A DNA stretch of 64,000 nucleotides from Melampsora larici-populina 98AG31 (lineage: Eukaryota; Basidiomycota; Pucciniomycetes; Pucciniales; Melampsoraceae). The stretch covers positions 1,218,168 through 1,282,167 of the forward strand of contig NW_006768767.1 of NCBI RefSeq assembly GCF_000204055.1. Reading direction: 5' to 3'. The notes beneath the pieces were generated by a model, which ran no database searches, was not told the origin of the DNA, and saw nothing but the letters and a program-made list of their open reading frames with translations. Position numbers and translations under genes: made by a program. Below, in pieces: positions 20,398-33,157 of this stretch (position 1 is the first letter of the stretch; each line of letters starts with the position of its first letter).

Positions 20398-21392
20398 ATG
20401 ATAACATTCAACTTTTATAATGTATCCAGAATGTACGGTCACCGTAGTGGTTACAATCACAGATGAGTCAAAGTTACCCACCAGTACCCACTAGCCCGCT
20501 TGAACAAAAAACCCCTACTCTTTCCTTGAGGTCTGGATCCGAATTCACGCTGTCTTCCATGTACCATGCCCGTTGCGATAACTTCTATTGAAATACCTAG
20601 TCATTATAGCTCCCCACCAAAGAATGAGGTCACCTTGTGACTTGACCATATGTATATCAAGATGTTGCTGAACAGAACAGCGATGCATGCCAATAACAAT
20701 AAACTTGACTGATGCAGTTGGTTCTGATGGAAATCCTAACTTAACAATGTCACTCTTTCTGTGTAGGAATGACAGACTTATATTTGAAGTAAGACAGTGG
20801 GTGATGAGAACACCAATCTTATTTCCGTGTGAGTTGAAATCTCTTCAGTAGCCCAAAGATTAACCTTCTGAGAGTTCTCTGGTCAGAGTATGTATTGAGC
20901 ATGAGATGGGGTAGGGCCACTTGGTGGCGCCCAGAGCAGCACATGTTTTCCACCTGAGATGGAATTTGGTGTGATCTCTTGTTCAGCGTCAAAGACCCCC
21001 TAGCATATATGGTGTACATAGGATAGTGAAGTACAATCTTGGCTGGAGCGTTGATGTACATATTTCCCACCACCACAAGTTGAGAATTGGTGGCCCTCAG
21101 GATATCAACACAGAGGATTATTATAAATTTCCCTGTACAATCTCTTGGTTCAGCTTTTGACCTACTTTTATTTTTGGAAGGACAATCTGAGGTCACCTTG
21201 GATCCTGATAATATATGTGATGAGGTTCAGAAGAAAGATGATTTGAGATTTCTCTTTACCAGTAGTGCAAGAATCTTGGCATTTATGCTTGGATTACAAA
21301 TCAATTCCAACTTTGATTCATTTACCATTCTCACTTTCAGATTTTAACAATTATCTCAAATACCTTAACTTTTGGACTGATCATACATTTAA
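20398..21392. other. Intergenic stretch
   Basis: About 1 kb downstream of PHB2. A 125-codon open frame on the - strand (20819-21196) has no recognisable domain and I do not call it a gene. No repeat structure was seen until the CACTA-type element at 21393. Confidence 0.4.
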
Positions 21393-22290
21393 CACTACAA
21401 GAAAGATAATATTTTCTGGGCAGAAAATTAAATTATTGATACACAAAAATATTGAGAGGCCAGGAGGAGAGCAAAAAATGAATAAAAATATGCATCTTGT
21501 TCCCTGCGTTGAGAACTTCACTCCGCATGTTTTTCCGTATTTTTACAATCCATATTGATAAGTGTACTAACAATCAACCTTCACAATCATCCAATTACAA
21601 CCTGTAACAAGCACTGAAATTTGGCTCATTAGTGTTTAGAGAAACTTTTGATTTCTGAAAATACTCATAACTTTTTCAATTCCGGTCCAAAACGCTCGAT
21701 TTTGGGTGCATTGGTAAGCTGGATTGTCCTCCAAATAGTTCATTATACGACCACACAGCATGCTGTTCTNNNNNNNNNNNNNNNNNNNNNNNNNNNNNNN
21801 NNNNNNNNNNNNNNNNNNNNNNNNNNNNNNNNNNNNNNNNNNNNNNNNNNNNNNNNNNNNNNNNNNNNNTCTTTTTTATACATTTGTACATACAGATCCA
21901 TAGAATGATGGTCTTACTAGCTACATAGTTTTTGATCTTATGAAAGTCGAGAGGAAGAGTTAAGCTTTCTAATGCACTTAAAATCGAGTGTTTTGAGGCA
22001 GATTTGACAAAGTTATAGGTGTTTTCAGAAATCAAAAGTTTCTCTAAACACTAATGAGCCAAATTTCAGTGCTTGTTACAGGTTGTAATTGGATGATTAT
22101 GAAGGTTTATTGTTAGTACACTTATCAATACAGACTGTAAAAATATGGAAAAATATGGAGAGTGAAGCTCTCACCGCAGGGAACAAGATGCATATTTTTA
22201 TTTATTTTTTGCCCTTCTCCTGGCCTCTCAATATTTTTGTGTATCAATAATTTAATTTTCTGCCCAGAAAATATTATCTTTCGTGTAGTG
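21393..22290. mobile_element. CACTA-type non-autonomous element with arms over 300 bp
   Basis: It starts CACTACAAGAAAGATAATAT, close to the En/Spm terminus CACTACAAGAAA, and ends with the inverted form (ATTATCTTTCGTGTAGTG). A 3-bp direct repeat TAA flanks it (21390-21392, 22291-22293), as expected of CACTA elements. The arms (about 21393-21735 and 21940-22290) are near-perfect inverted copies over most of their length. The centre contains the assembly gap. No transposase is visible in the readable part. Confidence 0.8.
21770..21869. other. Assembly gap (100 N)
   Basis: Exactly 100 undetermined bases, a conventional scaffold gap of unknown true size. It sits in the middle of the palindromic CACTA-type element, where hairpins or repeats commonly defeat assembly. 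Confidence 0.95.
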
Positions 22291-22599
22291 TAATAAGCTA
22301 TCAATAAGTTCTATTACTGATGCAAAGTAGGATGCAATGCTGTTTGAAAGTCATTATATTCAGGATAAAATGATTGTACACATATTCAAATTTCCATACT
22401 TCTTGTCATTCCAAAAAAGATAATACTGAACCCAACCCAGTACTTGTGACTCTGACTGCCTGTAATAGATCTGTATTCATTCTCTATCCAGTGTGGCTTG
22501 ACAATCTGGTTGGCCACTTGAAAATTCATCAATTTCAGCTTGTGACCACCTTTTGTTATTTTTGTCAATTTGATACAGACACTGATTTATAGCAAATCT

Positions 22600-22737
22600 T
22601 GTAAACGTCTGAGAAGACTTCTACAACCTGACAAATAGATGCGCTATATAAGCACCTCTTCTCCAAATCCAAGTGTATGCTGACACTGGCACTAACCTGA
22701 CAAATAGATGCGCTATATAAGCACCTCTTCTCCAAAT
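22600..22737 (-). repeat. 3' LTR block: one LTR plus a partial tandem LTR
   Basis: 22600-22698 matches the 5' LTR to within a few bases of its end. It is followed by a second copy of the segment from ACCTGACAAATAGATG to CTCCAAATC (about 22694-22737). The join is at AACCT, which occurs at two places in the LTR, suggesting recombination at microhomology. Confidence 0.7.
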
Positions 22738-25213
22738 CAGATCCCTTGATCAGATGTTGGTCCACATTTGGTAGCCCTGTCTGGCTTCCGTATCAGAACA
22801 TAAGTTAGACATCCGAAAGCTTTGATGTGAGATACGTCGGGTTTTCGGCCGTACCAAAGCTCATATGGAGTCTTGTTCTTTGGTAAAGCAGTGGTGGTTG
22901 TTCGGTTAGTCAGGAAGACAGCATTCTTCACGGATTCCAACCAAAACCTAATGGGCAAGTTTGCTTGGATAAGCATTGATCAGCCTTTCGACACGATGGT
23001 CCTCATTGAGCGCTCAGCTACGCCGTTCTCTTCTGGTGTGTATGCAGCAGTGATTCTTAAATAAATTCCTGCCTTTTCACAGTACGGCAGTAAGACATCG
23101 TTAAGGAATTCATCTCCACCATCTAATGTAAGGCATTTGATTTTTCGATCACATTGACGTTCAACAAGAGATAAATAAGTATGAATAGCACCATAAACCT
23201 CTTCTTTCTCTTTTGATTTTAATCCAGTTATGTGACGGTAAGATGTATGATCATCGGTGAACAAAATGAAATACAGGATCCTGCAAATGGCCGGCGTACG
23301 CATAATACTGTTTAAGTCAATATGCATGTTATCTAAAGGATGGAGTGATCTGGTACGGGTATTTGAATGCGGTTGACGGTGTGCTTTGGCTAATCACATG
23401 AATTTCAAGGAAGGGAAACAGGAAGAACAACTTTTGATATTGATAATGGTAAACCTAGGACAACTTCTCCCTTTATCATTTGTTTCAGATAATTAAAATT
23501 CGGCTGACCTAATTTGTGGTGTAAAAGTTGCAGTGATTCAGTAACAGGATCTGAGATTGCTGAAGTACTTGGAGTAGGTGTAGATGTGAGATCACGCACC
23601 ACATTAAGGTGAAGTAACATAGTGACTGGATGAACTTGTCCAGACATCGCCGTTTTTCCACCTTGTTGGATGACAAAAGAATTATCGGACTTGAGTTCAG
23701 TGATCCAACCATCATGTACATAACAATCTTGCTCCTGCTATTAAATTTTGTTTGAGTGATGGAACAAACAGGCATTCGTTAAGAGTAGTAAGATCACCAG
23801 TTGGTCCCATAAGTGTGACAGTACCTTGACCTTTGATTTCAAGCGTACTAGATCCACCTGCAAGCCCTACCCGTTGATCAGATGTAGTAGGAATGAAGTT
23901 ATTTAAGTCAAAGTATTTTTGTGATTTAAACATATGATGTGTGGTTCGGCTATCAACAATTCCAAAATGCATTTTTTCAATGGATGCGTCTTGATCGACT
24001 ATATATACCGCACTTGCACTTGCTGAAAAGTCTGATCTATCTAACGCTTCTTGGAGTGAAGATAAGGAAGGCATAGAGGTTTCATTTGATGCCGATGAAG
24101 TTGACGGAGTAACAGCATTTTGATTGACACTTGACAAAGAAGGAGGACCTCTCTCCACCCATTCACCTTTGGCTTTCTTACCCTCAACCCAGGCATTGTA
24201 TTTATCAATATTTTTGGGATTGCGGAGACAGTAAGCTTGTGTGTGAGATAGAGAGACACATTTAGCAGGTGTGCATTGGGTTTGGACGAATCTAGAGCGC
24301 TTTCGCATTGGGCTTGCTGTGTTTGCTTCAACAATTGTCAAAGGTCTAGGGGCTCAAAGCATTGCACGGTTGGCTATTCTGACCTTGAGAGCTTTTACGA
24401 CAGATGAGTATTTGAATGTATCACTATTGGCAATATCTTCAGCAACCTTCATCCAATCTTGATTCAAGGACATTAGTAGTTGTTGTCCCAATTCAATAGT
24501 GCTGATTTTTCCTCCAGAATTCATATAAGCAATGTAGATTTATGGTATTCATCCATGTGAATGGGAAGTGATTTATCTCCTTGAGTGAGATTAAACAATG
24601 CTTGACAAAGTAACATTTGATGAGCAGAAGTCCTTGGAGAGTGGTGATCTCTAACCTTGACCCATAGAGAACTGGGAGTTGGAGAAATATCAGGACCAAG
24701 ATCGGTTTCAACAGTCATCATTGGTTTGAAGCGATTCTTGTTAGTTTGATCCATTTTTGAGATCATCCATGTCATGAGACATTCTTGTACAACTTCATTG
24801 TACAATCATATATCTTCATCAATACCAGATTTGTCTTTATCAGACAATAGAAAAGAATGGTATCTAAGTGATTTGATTCCGTTTTGTATGTCAGTTGACC
24901 ATGTCAGATAGTTGGTATCATTTAGGATTTCGGAAACCAATACTTTAGATAACGTATTGACGACAGAAGCTGCTATTTGATGATCTCTGCTACCAAACAC
25001 ATTTGACGGAGTGGTAGTGGTGATAGTGGTTGTGGGTGGGATTGATGTGGTCATATTTGGAAATAGACTTTCAAGTTGAAAGGTCTGTTCACCGACTGAG
25101 TTATCTGAAACCAATTGGAAATCTTGGTCTTCTGGTACAAAAGATGATGAATGTGAGCTAGTTGGAGAATTGGTGACTTGTTGATTGATAGGTAGTGAGT
25201 CTTCTTCGTTCAT
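22737..25213 (-). pseudogene. Copia gag-protease-integrase remnant
   Basis: Gag begins at 25213 (MNEEDSLPINQQVTNSPTSS) with TNYLTWSTDIQNGIKS; an in-frame stop at 24806-24808 interrupts it before NEVVQECLMTWMISKMD. After a frameshift, 24341-23712 carries the protease region with DSRTTHHM, where the active site should be D-S/T-G (Gly replaced by Arg), and the GAG-pre-integrase-like stretch VPSLKQNLIAGARLL. The integrase core is at 23327-22980 (FTDDHTSYRH, LTLDGGDEF, ENGVAERSMRTI) and continues at 22976-22737 (WLESVKNAVFLTNRTTT, PYELWYGRKPDVSH). Several frame breaks show it is dead. Confidence 0.8.
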
Positions 25214-25257
25214 TCAAAAAAAAGATTGTTTGATCGAACTAGACACTCTTGCTACCA

Positions 25258-25359
25258 TGTAAATGTATGAGAAGACTTCTACAACCTGACAAATAGATGC
25301 GCTATATAAGCACCTCTTCTCCAAATCCAAGTGTATGCTGACACTGACACTAACCTACA
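25258..25359 (-). repeat. 5' LTR of the copia element
   Basis: 102 bp, TG...CA on both strands, with TATATAAGC on the + strand (- strand GCTTATATAGC). It is near-identical to 22600-22698 apart from a few substitutions. Confidence 0.8.
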
Positions 25360-28300
25360 CATGAAACAGAGAAAACAGAAAGCAGAGAAAGGTATAAATG
25401 ATAAGAAATAAGTTAGACAATATTTGAGTTCTAAATAGGAGATTGTAAGATGAAGTACCTAAGTGTAGGAGGAATGATAGTAAGGAGAGAAAAGTTAATA
25501 AGCTACAAGCTTGTGATAATGATCTAAACGGATTCTAGTAGTACCACTTGATTAGTATGTGTGAACTTGTGAGAAAAGATATTAACGGACTTACTCTCTT
25601 TCCAAAAGATGAGGAAAGAGAGTCAGAGTAACTTGGGGAACAACATATATCTCTAACAACGAACACAAAATGAAAACATCGGGAAAGAAGTACAATAGAG
25701 TCCTTTGGGGCCACAGAACAAAGCACAAGAGAAACTAAAAGAATCCTCTTATCAAACAAGAAAAAAAACACATCTAAAACCACATTTACCATTTCTTCCA
25801 AACTGCATTTTCATAAACCCATTCTAGTCTTGATTGTATTTCGACAAATCTCTCAATTTCTTGATTTTGATTGGACAAAGTTCTGATCAATAGTACTTCA
25901 ATGTTGGTCAGAAAACTTGCTTGGCAAAGGTTAGCGTGTATATGAGAAACGGGATGGATAGATGAGTAAGGATGACTCTCCAAAGTGTAACAATATTGAT
26001 TCAAAGGGTTGTACTCAAAAGGTTTACAGTGTGATTGCTTCAAAGGGCTGTAAAGAGAATTTTTAAGGAGTCATTTGGTTTCCCTCTTGATGATATAGCT
26101 CCCTTTAATTTAAAGAAACTTTTTAAGGAAACATCTGTTTTCCCTCTTGATGACATAGCACCTCTGATTTTGAGTTGAAGGTCCACTCTCCCTTGCATCA
26201 GCTTGAAAACCTGTGGATCTTGTTTGATAGAAGTCACAGTGGACTCAGAAGGCCACACTTGAGTTTGGATTGGAATAGGATGACTTAGATACCCCTCACT
26301 AGATGGTCTGTGTCCATTGGTTTGTTTTGGTTTGTGCTTGCCTCCACAAGCACATTTTAGCAGTATTTTTTCAATCCATCCAGTTTTGATTTCCTTTGAG
26401 TAGAGATATTTTAAAAATCATTGATGATCAGTGAGTGTCTCTGAATCATATTCTCTGCTTGCTTGTATGAAGGTTTTCTGTTGGACATTGATGTCTTATT
26501 GAACACCATGTTGTCCCATCCAAATCAAGAGCTCTTTGTTGACTCTAAAAGATTCAGTACATATCAACATAATACAAGCAGGGGGGTGTCCTCCCTCTGA
26601 AGGGGAGGAGTCTTCACATCAGCATCTGTAATAGTATCAAAGTGACTCAGGGTGGTCATGAGCTAATATCAATGAAATTCCAAGTGACCAACCGGAATAT
26701 TAAGCCACACATGATAGATAATCAATACAGAACAATTCTGGGTGGTCAGACTTGCAAGAACCAGGGAGCGTAACCGTATCGGTCTCCCTCTGAGACTATC
26801 TCGCTCTGAGACTATCTCTGAGACTATCCAAAATTTAGAAAAATAATGTGGCTTGTTGTACACTTACGCACAGGTTGGTGGCCGCTTGTAGGACTGTATG
26901 GTTCATACGTACAGTGTATTATAAATCCATTCCTATGGCTCGGTCTTGTCAGGTCTTGTCCAACTCCTTGGAACAAAGATGATTCCACCCGTAAAATTTT
27001 TCATTACAAAAATGACCATGTTGATTTTGAGAACAAATGAATACAAACCAATGAGATCAAAAAAGAAATCAAAATCAAAGATATTTCAGGATAACTGAAG
27101 TTAGGAAATTATTATAAAGTGGCCAAGAGATTCCTACTTGGTTTGTATTTCAATCCGTGATTGAGATCTTAAAAGAAGGTTATACTCCCAGAAATAAACA
27201 TGGATTTGTTCGTAAGTGAAATTTGATTAATATCAATAACTTGCAAAAATGAAATCAAACTTCAATGTGAAGATGGTCAAAAAAATCAGTCGTCTTGATA
27301 AGCCTTACACCGTAGATGGCTTCAAGCATACCTACGCCAATGAGGGTGACGTATGTAGTGAGCCGCATCATCCTCTTGTTTATTGTTTGTTCCAATCGAT
27401 CCTATCGAATACGCAGGTCTGATAAAAACCCAAATCAAAGCTATCACCTTCTACGACGCACACGCAGTCAGATCTGACTTGAGGCATTAGTGAATCAAGT
27501 TGTACAAGTGTTCCGCATCACTTCAAAGTCTGATGCGATTGAAACTGATGAATTTGACTGATTCACCATAGTATAGTATGGTTGAAAACCAAGATAATCA
27601 TCATGTTATCGCTTCTGAACGGCCGATTCAAAAAGGGTAGATTGATGATCACCTTATCATTTCTGGACGGCCGCCTAAGTGTCCAATCATTGGACCGTAG
27701 TAGATCTAACAAGCGGCTCTTACATGAACCTACACAGACATGGATCCATTGCTCATTTGAAGCAATCCAGAGCAAATTTCTTGGGTCCATCACTTGCACA
27801 AAAGACGTTCGTACAGGCTTGGGTAGGGAAGAGGTTTGAGAATGCGGAATACTTTTGAAATAAGAGATGCTAAAGTTTCTGTAAGATGCTAAAACGCTGG
27901 ACGACCCCGGGGGGCCTGAGCGAATTGCAATGAGAGAAAAACCAGAGACCCTAGGGGCGGTCTAAACTAACACCACAATAAGAAAAATGAACTACAACCC
28001 TAATGGGAGGGATGGTGGGAAAACAAAAAACGAGCTAAAGTTTAAGTAAAGAATAAGAGTACGATGATAATTTAATGGATGAACTAATAGATGATAATCG
28101 GATGGTAAAGAGAAAGACAAGCTTCAAATTTGACAACCGGGTTTTTAAGAGATCTAACAAAGAATCAGAAAACCATACAAAAAGCTCTTTACCGAAAGAC
28201 GTCATAAGGAACAAGATTGAAGAGAAACTTGGATAAGCCATTCTATGATTTCACAAGACTACCTAACTCAGCACCTATTCCCTTATGTTAAAACCCGTTC

Positions 28301-28704
28301 CAACTTCAAGTCCAAGAAGGTCAGAGAGAAAAAAGAAACACCCCTCTTACAAATCAGGCGCCACCCGAGAAAAAAATTATACTATCCCTGTATGTCTCAG
28401 AGATCCTCTCAGGTAGTCTCAGAGGAAGACTGATACCGCAACTCTCCGAAGAACCAGGCTGGATTTAGTATTATTGTACACCAAACATCCACCACTTATG
28501 CAGACATTCATCTTCAATTCTTTGGACTTGAGGTGTGGCTCTTGGGACTGGACTCAATTGAACACAATACAATTGGTGAAATGATAGGCTCATTGACTCT
28601 TCTTTTTCCAAAAAATCACAAGACACATCATGATACACTGGCACAAGTCCTTCCTGCTCTGGACTCCAAGATTGATAACCTGCATTTGGGAAATGACGTC
28701 ATCT
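25360..28704. other. Degenerate repeat-rich intergenic region
   Basis: Over 3 kb without a supported gene. A - strand open stretch at 26258-25786, split by TGA at 26040-26042, contains a short internal repeat (SSRGKTDVSLK and SSRGKPNDSLK) and may be an old transposon fragment. Positions 26650-26770 are an inverted, diverged copy of 22436-22556, so the copia element may lie inside an older inverted-repeat element. At 27249 a short open stretch (MVKKISRLDKPYTVDG) ends in stops. None is a gene call. Confidence 0.35.
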
Positions 28705-28794
28705 GCCTTAGTAGCTCAGTGGTAGAGCGTTTGCCTAGTACATTTGACATGGAATGGCAGCAAAAGGTCCAGTGTTCGACTCACTGTTGAGGCA
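28705..28794 (+). tRNA. tRNA-Thr (anticodon AGT), with intron
   Basis: Acceptor stem GCCTTAG pairs with TTGAGGC (two wobbles), discriminator A. D arm GCTCAGTGGTAGAGC. Anticodon stem TTTGC/GCAAA with loop C-T-A-G-T-A...A, anticodon AGT at 28737-28739. An 18-base intron (28741-28758) sits at the canonical place one base after the anticodon. The variable loop is AGGTC; T stem CAGTG/CACTG with loop TTCGACT. Mature length is 72 bases without CCA. Internal promoter boxes are present as the D and T arms. Confidence 0.85.
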
Positions 28795-30170
28795 GCTGTT
28801 CTTTTTTGTCCTTCAGTGAGGGCATTCCTTCGGCATTAGCTTTGAAATTTGATTCATAGCAAGTTGAATGCCAGTCTACCGGAAATTCTTGGGTTTTTTT
28901 TTCAAGAGTAGGTCCTTAAAGATGACCTGTGTCTCTTTTCTGTAATGATACAAAAGACAGTGTGTGGTGTGACTCGTTAAGACATTTAGTATAGGTGGAT
29001 GAGAAGATTTGCTTGAATCTTGTGTTTCTAGGTATCTAAAGGCAAGAATTGAGGGTGATGTGAAATTTGAAGGTTATGATTAAACAATCATTCGCTTCAG
29101 GTGATGATAGCGAGAGATTGCGTGTGATCAATGTTGATGCTCCTTACTTTGTATCACGAAAATCAAGTTTTGCAGGATTGAAAGCTGATCTACAATGTGA
29201 TTGAGCACATGCTCAAAGCAAAAGCACATATGATCATGTTGGGTGCATGTGCATGCTTATGATTTTGAAGCAGAAGATAAAATACGGCATGTGGGTGGAT
29301 ACATACCCAATGAAAGAGTGGAATGTGGGCATTTCACTCTTGCATGACCCCGGAGATTGCGTGAAAAAAAAGCTTGAGAAGTCCTATAGTACAACATGAT
29401 CAATGTTCAGGGTTTTCGTCAACTGCTTAAACTCGGCCCATACTATGACGAAGTGAGAGGTGAGATGTAGGCTTGTGAGTTATATTTCGGCTGTGTGAAG
29501 ATACAACACTCCAAGGAATGAGTTGGTGGATCTTATAAAAACACCACACACTCTTGAGCTCCACGGAGTTTGGGTGAATCTTCTCTATAGTCAGAAAGTA
29601 GATGGATTGGGGAAAAGATTTCAGTCAGGATTGAATCTTAGTTGGAAGTTCTATACATCGACTGATTCTTCACTTTAACGTATCTACCGCCAGTTTGGTC
29701 TGATTCCTTACACTTTTGGTCATCTCAATATTCCAACATTGTGTAGAAGATTTATAGCCTTAGGAATGATTTATAGGCTATACGCTTCGAGATTTTTTGA
29801 TTGATTTCAATTTATTGATCCTATTTACCATCAAGTGAATAGTGTGGTGATAGTCGTTGATCATCATTCTGAGTTGATTGATAGAGTTCTATAAGACCAT
29901 TTCCATGAGAAGTGGAGCCTTCAAAAGGTTTAATTATCTTCATTCAAGTTTGATTGAACTGTCTTATCTGATGTTCCACTACTCCATCGTATCCGTATCC
30001 TTCAATTGAACATCTCGATGTAAATTATTCTCCTTGCCTCCTTCAATTGCCTTTTGTTCTGATCAAGATCTCTCCACTTCTTTTCACCAATCCCTTGACC
30101 TTTTTTTTGGCATTTCAAATTTCCACATACATTAGCATAGCATAGTGCATCGTGCAAAGTAGATAGATTG
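28795..30170. other. Intergenic stretch upstream of GYP1
   Basis: About 1.4 kb with no supported open frame, repeat or RNA gene. It should include the GYP1 promoter. Confidence 0.4.
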
Positions 30171-33157
30171 ATGTTGTGCCGAGAGGCTATTGTAGATAGG
30201 CATAGACCTTTACCACCACTTCCGATGCCAACTACTACGTTTAACTCGAATTCATCAGTACCACCTATCTTTTTTCATTTGATTCCATTTGTTCCAACTC
30301 CACCTGATTGGTCTGATCCATCGATTGTTAGTCCACCGATAGCTCATAGTGGTGGTGGAGTGAGTGTGAGGCGTGGTGTTACGAAGAGTGGGTGTAGGGG
30401 GGTACTTAGTCTGAGTAGTGGTGTTGTTCATAACACTGACAGACAGTTGACAGTCGATCGACTAGAAACTGAAACTAATCAGAACCAGAACAACAACCAG
30501 AATTCGGTTCCAAGCTCACTCTCAGTCTCATCCTCAACTATCATTATCAAATCAAATCATAAACGACTTCAAACTTCAAACGCTCATCAGAAACTTTCTT
30601 CACCTTATCATCCAAGAAACAAAATCAGTAAACCATTCACTGAAACTCAAAATCATCTCATCCAATCCTGGCCTATCCATCATCATAATAATCAATCAAC
30701 TTACAATATGAACACCTCTGCTCAAATGAAAAACCAAACCTTGCAAACCAAAATTCCTAATTCACCAAGACGAAATTCAGAAAAAGTTTCACAAAGAGAA
30801 TCAGCCAATGCAGTAGAAGCAGCAGCCGAAAGAGAAGTCATAGAAGAAACAGATGCATGGAATGATGTTAGTGATGATGATGTAGAACAATTTACAAAAC
30901 GAATCAACAGATTACCATCCACTTCAGATGATCGATCAAACACTCATCGAAAGATTTCTTCTTCACTTAGTCATCCTACTTTATCAACTCATCAAATCAA
31001 GTCTAATCATGATCAAATCCCATCTATTCAAAGTGGAAGTGGACGTGGGATTTGGGATGTGACTTCTAATCATCATCATAATCATCATCCTACTGCTTCA
31101 TCTAATAAAGTGAATTCAGATCGACCGACAAATACGATTCTTACTCCAACCAATCAGGCTCAATCTCCTCAAGCATCCTCATCTACTTCTATTCCACCTT
31201 TCAGTGTTTCACCTACATTTTCACCTACTTCTAATGTCATCAACTCGAATCATGATTCTAAAGAACCTATCACAACTCTTACAGACGTTAAGGAAGCTCT
31301 ACCAGAACTCACTTCACCTATTCGGAAGGATTTTGCTGAATTGATGCGAGGTGAGTAAAGTGAATGATCATACTTTTTCAATATCAAGAAATATATAAAT
31401 TGAATCAGAACTAACATTTCCTCAAAGACCCGGCTCATGTACTTAACCAGCTTAAATTAGCATACGAAACTCCAGTTGAACCAATCCCTCATGCGCCCAA
31501 ACGAACCGGATCGATTCCACTTCCATGGGAAGCCATCATTCCAGCCGAAATCCTAGGCACAAGTAATCCGACCACTCTCTCTACCCATATCTCACCCTCA
31601 GATCACATCAACCAAGACCCCACATCAAACCTATCGAAACCTTCAACACCTTCTACACCTCAAGAACCCGCAGCACCAGCACCACCATTGATCACTCAAA
31701 CCGAAAGTTCACAACACCGAAAAGAAAAAAAGTTTCTTCAATGTTTAACCCAACCATCAATCGAAGTGACAGAACTAAGGAAACTATCATGGTCAGGTAT
31801 ACCAGATAAACTAAGATCGATCGTATGGCAAATCTTATTAGGCTATTTACCGGCACCGGCTCAGAGAAGAGTTTCGGTTCTCGCACGGAAAAGACAAGAG
31901 TATTCGGATGCTGTTCGATTGGCTTTTGGGAAAGGTTTAGATCAAACTATTTGGCATCAGATTCATATTGATGTTCCTAGAACTAATCCTGGGGTGGCTC
32001 TTTGGCAATTTCCTGCTACACAAAGAGTAAGGACTTTGATCGGGTTTTTTTGTTTTGTGTTTTTTGAAATCCAATCTAAATCATTGATTCTTTTTTTTTT
32101 TGGTTTGGATTTGGTTTAGAGTTTAGAAAGGATTCTGTATGTTTGGGCAATTCGACATCCAGCCAGTGGTTATGTACAAGGCATTAATGATTTAGTGACC
32201 CCATTCTTTCAAGTGTTCTTATCATCTTATATTACCACTGATCCAGAAGAATTTGATGTAGCTGAATTACCGACGGAAGTTTTGGAATCCATTGAAGCGG
32301 ATTCTTTTTGGTGTTTGTCAAAACTTTTGGATGGCATTCAAGATAATTATATTTTTGCTCAACCTGGTATTCAAAGATTAGTGGCTAGAATGAAAGAACT
32401 TTGTAAAAGAGTGGATGGTTTGTTTGGTTTTTTTTCCATGAAGAAAAAAATCTCTTGAGGATGTTTATTGATTATTGGGTTTCTTTTTTTGGGGTTTTTT
32501 TAGCTCCTTTACATCAACATCTTGAGAATGAAAAAGTAGAGTTTATTCAATTTTCGTTTAGATGGATTAATTGTTTATTAATGAGAGAATTAAGTACCAA
32601 GAAGATTATTAGAATGTGGGATACATATCTTGTAAGGAAGTCTTTTTTTTCTTGCTTACTGATTTTTTTTTTTTCTGATTGACTTTTTTTTTTGGAATGT
32701 TCTATGTTTTTTTTTTCGGCGGCGGGGGGTGGATCGATTGGTATGTATAGGCAGAAGGAACAACGGCTTTTTCGGAATTTCATTTGTATGTGTGTGTGGC
32801 TTTTTTAGTAAAGTATTCGGAACAATTACAATCTATGGATTTTCAAGTAAGTTTATCAAATCTTTCATTTTTTCTTAAAAAAGTTTATATAAAAGAAAAA
32901 AAAACCGTAGAAATCGTGTTTTTCTTTGGTTCTGATATCTGTGGTAATTCAAACTGATTCTTGATTCTTGATTCTTGATTTTTATGATTTGGATTTGTTT
33001 TGATTGATGAATTGGAATGATCAAGTCAATCATCATCTTTTTACAATCGTTACCCACAAATGAATGGAGCGAAAGTGATACGGAATTATTACTTTCTCAA
33101 GCGTTTATGTGGTATTCTTTATTTCAAGGTGCAACGGGTCATTTTATTCGAAAATGA
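30171..33157 (+). CDS. GYP1: Rab GTPase-activating protein with TBC domain, Gyp1/TBC1D22 type, six exons
   Basis: Exons 30171-31350, 31428-32026, 32120-32417, 32504-32631, 32751-32846 and 33026-33157 join in phase to give 810 residues. TBC proteins speed GTP hydrolysis by Rab GTPases; Gyp1 acts on Ypt1 at the Golgi. The first half is low-complexity and Ser/Asn/Thr-rich, without a recognisable domain. The TBC domain starts at about residue 515 (LSWSGIPDKLRSIVWQILLG). The arginine finger is in IHIDVPRTNP and the glutamine finger in SGYVQGINDL. Then come FWCLSKLLDGIQDNYIFAQP, FRWINCLLMRELSTK and MWDTYL, all typical of this subfamily. The C-terminus is GATGHFIRK. Introns are short with poly-T tracts. 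Confidence 0.92.

Larger units (their letters stand above)
22600..25359 (-). mobile_element. Ty1/copia retrotransposon, internally deleted
   Basis: Element sense is the - strand. The 5' LTR is 25359-25258 (102 bp, TGTAGG...TTTACA). The primer-binding site TGGTAGCAAGAG follows directly at 25257, its first eight bases fitting the 3' end of initiator tRNA-Met. Remains of gag, protease and integrase follow; the integrase runs almost into the 3' LTR block (22737-22600), so reverse transcriptase and RNase H are deleted. The 3' block is one LTR missing its last few bases fused to a partial second LTR. I found no clear 5-bp target duplication. Confidence 0.8.

Noticed and set aside
20819..21196. 125-codon - strand frame downstream of PHB2
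   Set aside because: No recognisable domain, no splice or promoter support; could be chance or an old repeat.
27249..27550. Short start with MVKKISRLDKPYTVDG followed by a possible intron
   Set aside because: The downstream part hits stops immediately after the only good acceptor; probably a gene fragment, too weak to call.
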